Assembly: GCA_033002965.1 (NCBI GenBank)
Contig: JAURVB010003333.1
Span: forward strand, 1 to 64,000
Length of the DNA: 64,000 nucleotides
Direction of reading: 5' to 3'
Source: Piper betle
Taxonomy: Eukaryota; Streptophyta; Magnoliopsida; Piperales; Piperaceae
How positions within the stretch are numbered: the stretch's first letter is position 1; each line of letters begins with the position of its first letter. Shown in pieces: positions 60,599-64,000 of the stretch. The position numbers and the translations under genes were made by a program. Below the pieces are notes generated by a model. That model was not told the DNA's origin, ran no database searches, and saw only the letters and a list, made by a program, of their open reading frames with translations.

Positions 60599-63500
60599 TG
60601 TAACACCCCAATCCGGTTTACTCTCAACCCGGACCAGAACTGTTACAAAGGATCGAACTACTCGTAAACCGATTAAGTTGGCTGACCCAAAACCTAAACG
60701 GCTACGACATAACCCTCTCGACGTCTCAAGATGGAGCACGCCGCTAATGCGCAAACAATATATGAATGAGATGCAAAACCCTAACAGGATACTACGTGAA
60801 TGTCATGATAATAACCACACACCAAAATAATTAAAATAGCAACAAAATTCATAAAAATCCTGGAATAAAACGGACAGAGTCTCCCCTAAAAGTGCAATAA
60901 GGGGACGACCTGTTAAAATACGGCACAATATAGTATATATATAAAACAATAATTTATATCGCAATAGAATTCAAATCATCCACACATATTGTAATTGGCA
61001 TCTCGCCCACCTGCAATTCATGCTCATCATGTTTTTGTTCATTTTCAACTCAACATAGCTGATCATTCCTGGACATTAGAACATTTCCAAAACATTTCTA
61101 AGAAAATTCATACATTTCTAAGAAAAAGACCTACAAGTCTCATAGCTCATGCATATGTACACAACCATGTATATCACCAAGCATCATTCAACCCACATCA
61201 TATCTTACGCAAAAGTCGGCGTGGCGCCAGGTATGTGTGTGCAATGCAAGCGCTAATCCTTCGTCAAGGCCGGCATACACCATTCATCATCCTCACCTAC
61301 ATATAGTAGAAAAACGTCAGCAACGGGTGTCACTGGTCCGGAAATAACTAATATCAAACTGGAACATGAGAGCAAACTCTCATGGAAAGCAAACAATCAT
61401 ATATCTTCCTCAAGAACTCTCATAAGGGCAACTACAAAGGAGCCGTTGAGCAGCTGACTCAACAGCATCCTGATCTATCTGGTACTGTGCCGCTCACGAC
61501 ACTTCTTTTTCAGTACTTCACGTAAAACTTTATCCTAAGCCCTCTCCGAACCTCCATATTACTCCTAGCCTTGAGCACGAAGGCCGAGCACTCTCAGGCA
61601 GTCGCCTTTAGTACCCTTTGAACCACAAGTCTGGACATGCGTTGTACTAAACAGTACCCGTAAACCTCCACGTTCTCCGGGTGTGAGGAACTCAAACGCG
61701 GAGTTGTCAGGATCCCTCGGGAATGGAACAGTCCGCTGGCACTAATCCAGAGCCCGCTTTGACTGGCACGGCATCCGCTCATGGCACGTGCAAGTCGACT
61801 CATCTTCTCTTGTCTCACTGAAAACTCGATAAAACTATTTATAGGGCTGGGTCGGGATTTATTATAATAGGCCCGAAGGCAACTTGAGGTGGATCTTATT
61901 TTCGAAAACAAGCTCGAGGGATCTCATCCTCGAGGGTTATTAATTCCAAAAACAATCGACCAGATGACACGTGTTAGGTGGGGTCCGATAAATCATCCAC
62001 CTGACACGTCCTACGATCAATAAATCAAATCACCGATAGAGTAGAGCGATAAAACCTGAGAAGCGTGTCCTAACGGACCTGTCAGAAGCTCCAAGCGTAG
62101 TCTCGTGCCTAGACGGCGAGCTCCTGCAACGAACCTACATGAACATAACTATTTACTAACGCCCATACATATATGATGCACGCCTATATAACTAATATAT
62201 CCACATGCATACATGAATCTAATCAAACATGACAATCATCTCGACAATCACACTAAATCTCTAATTGTCAAGCAAGTTAATAATTTTATGACTTCCTACG
62301 TTACTTATTACCTAACACTTTTAATTCCAATTTCAAAGTATACCTATTCTAATTTGGTGACAATGGTTTAATCAATTTAATCCGTTTAACTTAATACTAG
62401 CATGCAAAACCTAAATCATGCAAATTCATAAATTAACTAGTTAACAAGCATTTAATTAACTATTCAATTGTTTACTAACAATTCCATTAGCCAGCATTTA
62501 CATCACGCAACACAATCTACGCTAATCATCACATGTTTATCATAATTCACAGTTAATTAAACTAAAATCATGAAATTAATAAAATTAATTTCAATACGCT
62601 ACCATGACCACAACATGTATGTAATAATTCTAAAAAAGAAGGAAGAACCACCTCGCGATCGGCGCTGAAATCGGTGCCGACGGACAAAGGCGGTGAAGGC
62701 GAGCCGGCGGTTTTCCGGCGACTGTGCCGGTGGTTTTTCGGCGACTGCTCCGACGGGGCAATCGGAGGTAGGGGTTAGCACTGTCTCGGCGAGCTTGACC
62801 CAATGGTGGTGACAACAAGGGCAGCCGCGGCGGCGATGGCCACCGACGACGGCGTCGAGTTCGGTCGGGGCGGTCGGTCGCTCCGATCAGAACCCACGGC
62901 CGGCCTCAACGGCGGCGCTAGGTAAGGGGGAAAGGTAGGGGAAGTCGAGGGGAGAGCTTCGACGTCACGGCGGCGGCGGTCCGGCGCAGACGGCGGCAGA
63001 ATCGCGTCGGGAACGGCCGTGAAATCGAGGCGATTTCCGGCGTCGCGACGGCTGGACGGTGGCCGGGCGTGGTCGAGGCGGCAAGGCGACGGCACGGCCG
63101 GGCTGGGCGGCGTCGATCGGCGGCGAGGTGGTGTCGACGGCGGTGGCAAAAGTCTCAAGGGCGGCGGCTAGGGTTGAAGACGTCAGGGTTTAGGGGAGGG
63201 AGATGAGAAGTATAGGGCGGTGGCAAACTTGTAAATAAGACTTGACTCGACACCGGCTCGAGTCAAGAATAATAACTAACTCGGAATAAATCCTAGAAAA
63301 ATCCAAAAAAATTGGGAAAAATCCCATAAAATCAAACAAAACAACACAACATCCAAATGACATGCTGTATAACTAATAACCCACCCGAATACCATCTAAC
63401 GCGTCCTAATGCGTTATTCGGCCTAAACTAATTCTACGGTCACAACATGAAAAAAATAAAATCAACTGTATACTCTCATATCTACTGATAACTCAGTCTG

Positions 63501-63661
63501 CTGATGCGTATCTGACGCTATCATCGATACTTGGGTATACATGAACCCTCATAGCACGTGCGCACGGTCGGCCTCGGCCCCGTACACGTGTTCTGAAAGC
63601 TGAACTGACTCGAACCACGGTCAAACTGACCGGCTAACGACTTCAAGTCACGAGTTTTACA
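60599..63661 (+). mobile_element. Solo LTR, family A copy 5
   Basis: 3063-bp TG...CA unit, TGTAACACCCCAATCCGG to CACGAGTTTTACA, very similar throughout to 48817-51991. The same TATTTATA box, CTCGAGG hairpin (about 61913-61938) and GC-rich block (62640-63180) are present. Flanks are GCGTG on the left and GTGCGCGTG on the right; GCGCGTG occurs on both sides but two bases off the expected place, so the target duplication is ambiguous. It could instead be one LTR of a longer element, but no primer-binding site follows it. Confidence 0.82.
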
Positions 63662-64000
63662 GTGCGCGTGAGCGCGGTGCAGACTGTTGCGCGCGAGCGA
63701 GCGTGCACGAGCCCATTGGGGCGAGACGTGCTTGCGCGAGCAGTGCGTGCAGCGACTGGTGCACGAGCGAATTGGCAATGGAGAGGTGCGAATGGTGGAA
63801 TTGAAGGTTCAGGCAATTAAACAGTGATCGGAGCCAACCAAGGTGACCGAGCTGAGGAGCTTTCTAGGGTTAGCCAATTACTACAGGAAGTTCATCCAGG
63901 GATACAACCGACTGGTGTCACCATTGACTGATTTGCTGAAAAAGACTCAGTCATGGGCATGGTCAGAGCCATGCCAGGCGGCTTTTGACGATCTGAAAGC
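63662..64000 (+). pseudogene. Ty3/gypsy pol fragment (RT end and RNase H start), partial
   Basis: From about 63793 the frame reads MVELKVQAIKQ, a TGA, then [57 protein letters not shown] up to the window edge. This is the highly conserved stretch between the reverse transcriptase thumb and RNase H of plant gypsy elements. The TGA sits where the family has Trp (TGG), so the copy carries a nonsense mutation. The catalytic RT part that should precede it is missing: 63662-63780 is instead GC-rich sequence with GTGCGCGAGCG-like phrases, so the element is rearranged or truncated. Confidence 0.88.

Noticed and set aside
60592..63670. GCGCGTG as target duplication of family A copy 5
   Set aside because: The right copy is displaced by two bases from the CA end and the surroundings are rich in GTGCG words, so chance is likely.

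Overview
This window is nuclear DNA from a flowering plant. The evidence is plant gene families with GT-AG introns and AT-rich intergenic DNA full of long LTRs, microsatellites and small hairpin elements. Several coding exons are GC-rich (NAA10, the CTL transporter, GT61), which would suit a monocot. The heat-stress factor is HsfB3-like, a type I believe is missing from grasses. A non-grass monocot is my best guess, at low confidence.

Layout. 1-2882: solo LTR (family A, minus). 3529-7140: decayed GT61 glycosyltransferase (minus). 8632-11153: eight-exon EEF1A-lysine-methyltransferase-like gene (minus). 12006-14952: solo LTR A, lying against an EMB2654-like PPR remnant (15010-15649, minus). 15856-24438: old Ty3/gypsy element holding a family A LTR (16915-21006), which itself holds a second LTR (18392-19730). 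25515-26224: foldback element with a 10-bp target duplication. 27710-29856: choline-transporter-like gene (minus). 29.9-41.3 kb: AT-rich, with a tRNA-headed repeat split by a GC-rich hairpin element (37466-38233). 41298-42171: HsfB3-like gene (plus). 46074-46715: NAA10 (minus). 48.3-52.2 kb: a second copy of the tRNA-headed repeat, split by a solo LTR (48817-51991). 52542-54184: 3' part of a plastid ribosomal protein L1 gene (plus, degenerate). 57034-60238: LTR-like element with a higher-order minisatellite. 60599-63661: solo LTR A. 63662-64000: Ty3/gypsy RT/RNase H fragment running off the window.

The genes do not form an operon or pathway. They are ordinary, unrelated nuclear genes separated by repeats. 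The most striking structure is in the repeats: five solo LTRs of one family, a three-layer nest, two hairpin-capped GC-rich elements that look related, and one host repeat split twice at the same place. Several otherwise well-conserved genes each carry a single 1-nt frameshift, often at a homopolymer, so base-level assembly error must be considered before calling them pseudogenes.

I did not find a clearly new biological system. The best candidates for something undescribed are the hairpin-capped GC-rich elements at 25.5 and 37.5 kb and the LTR-end hairpins shared by family A.
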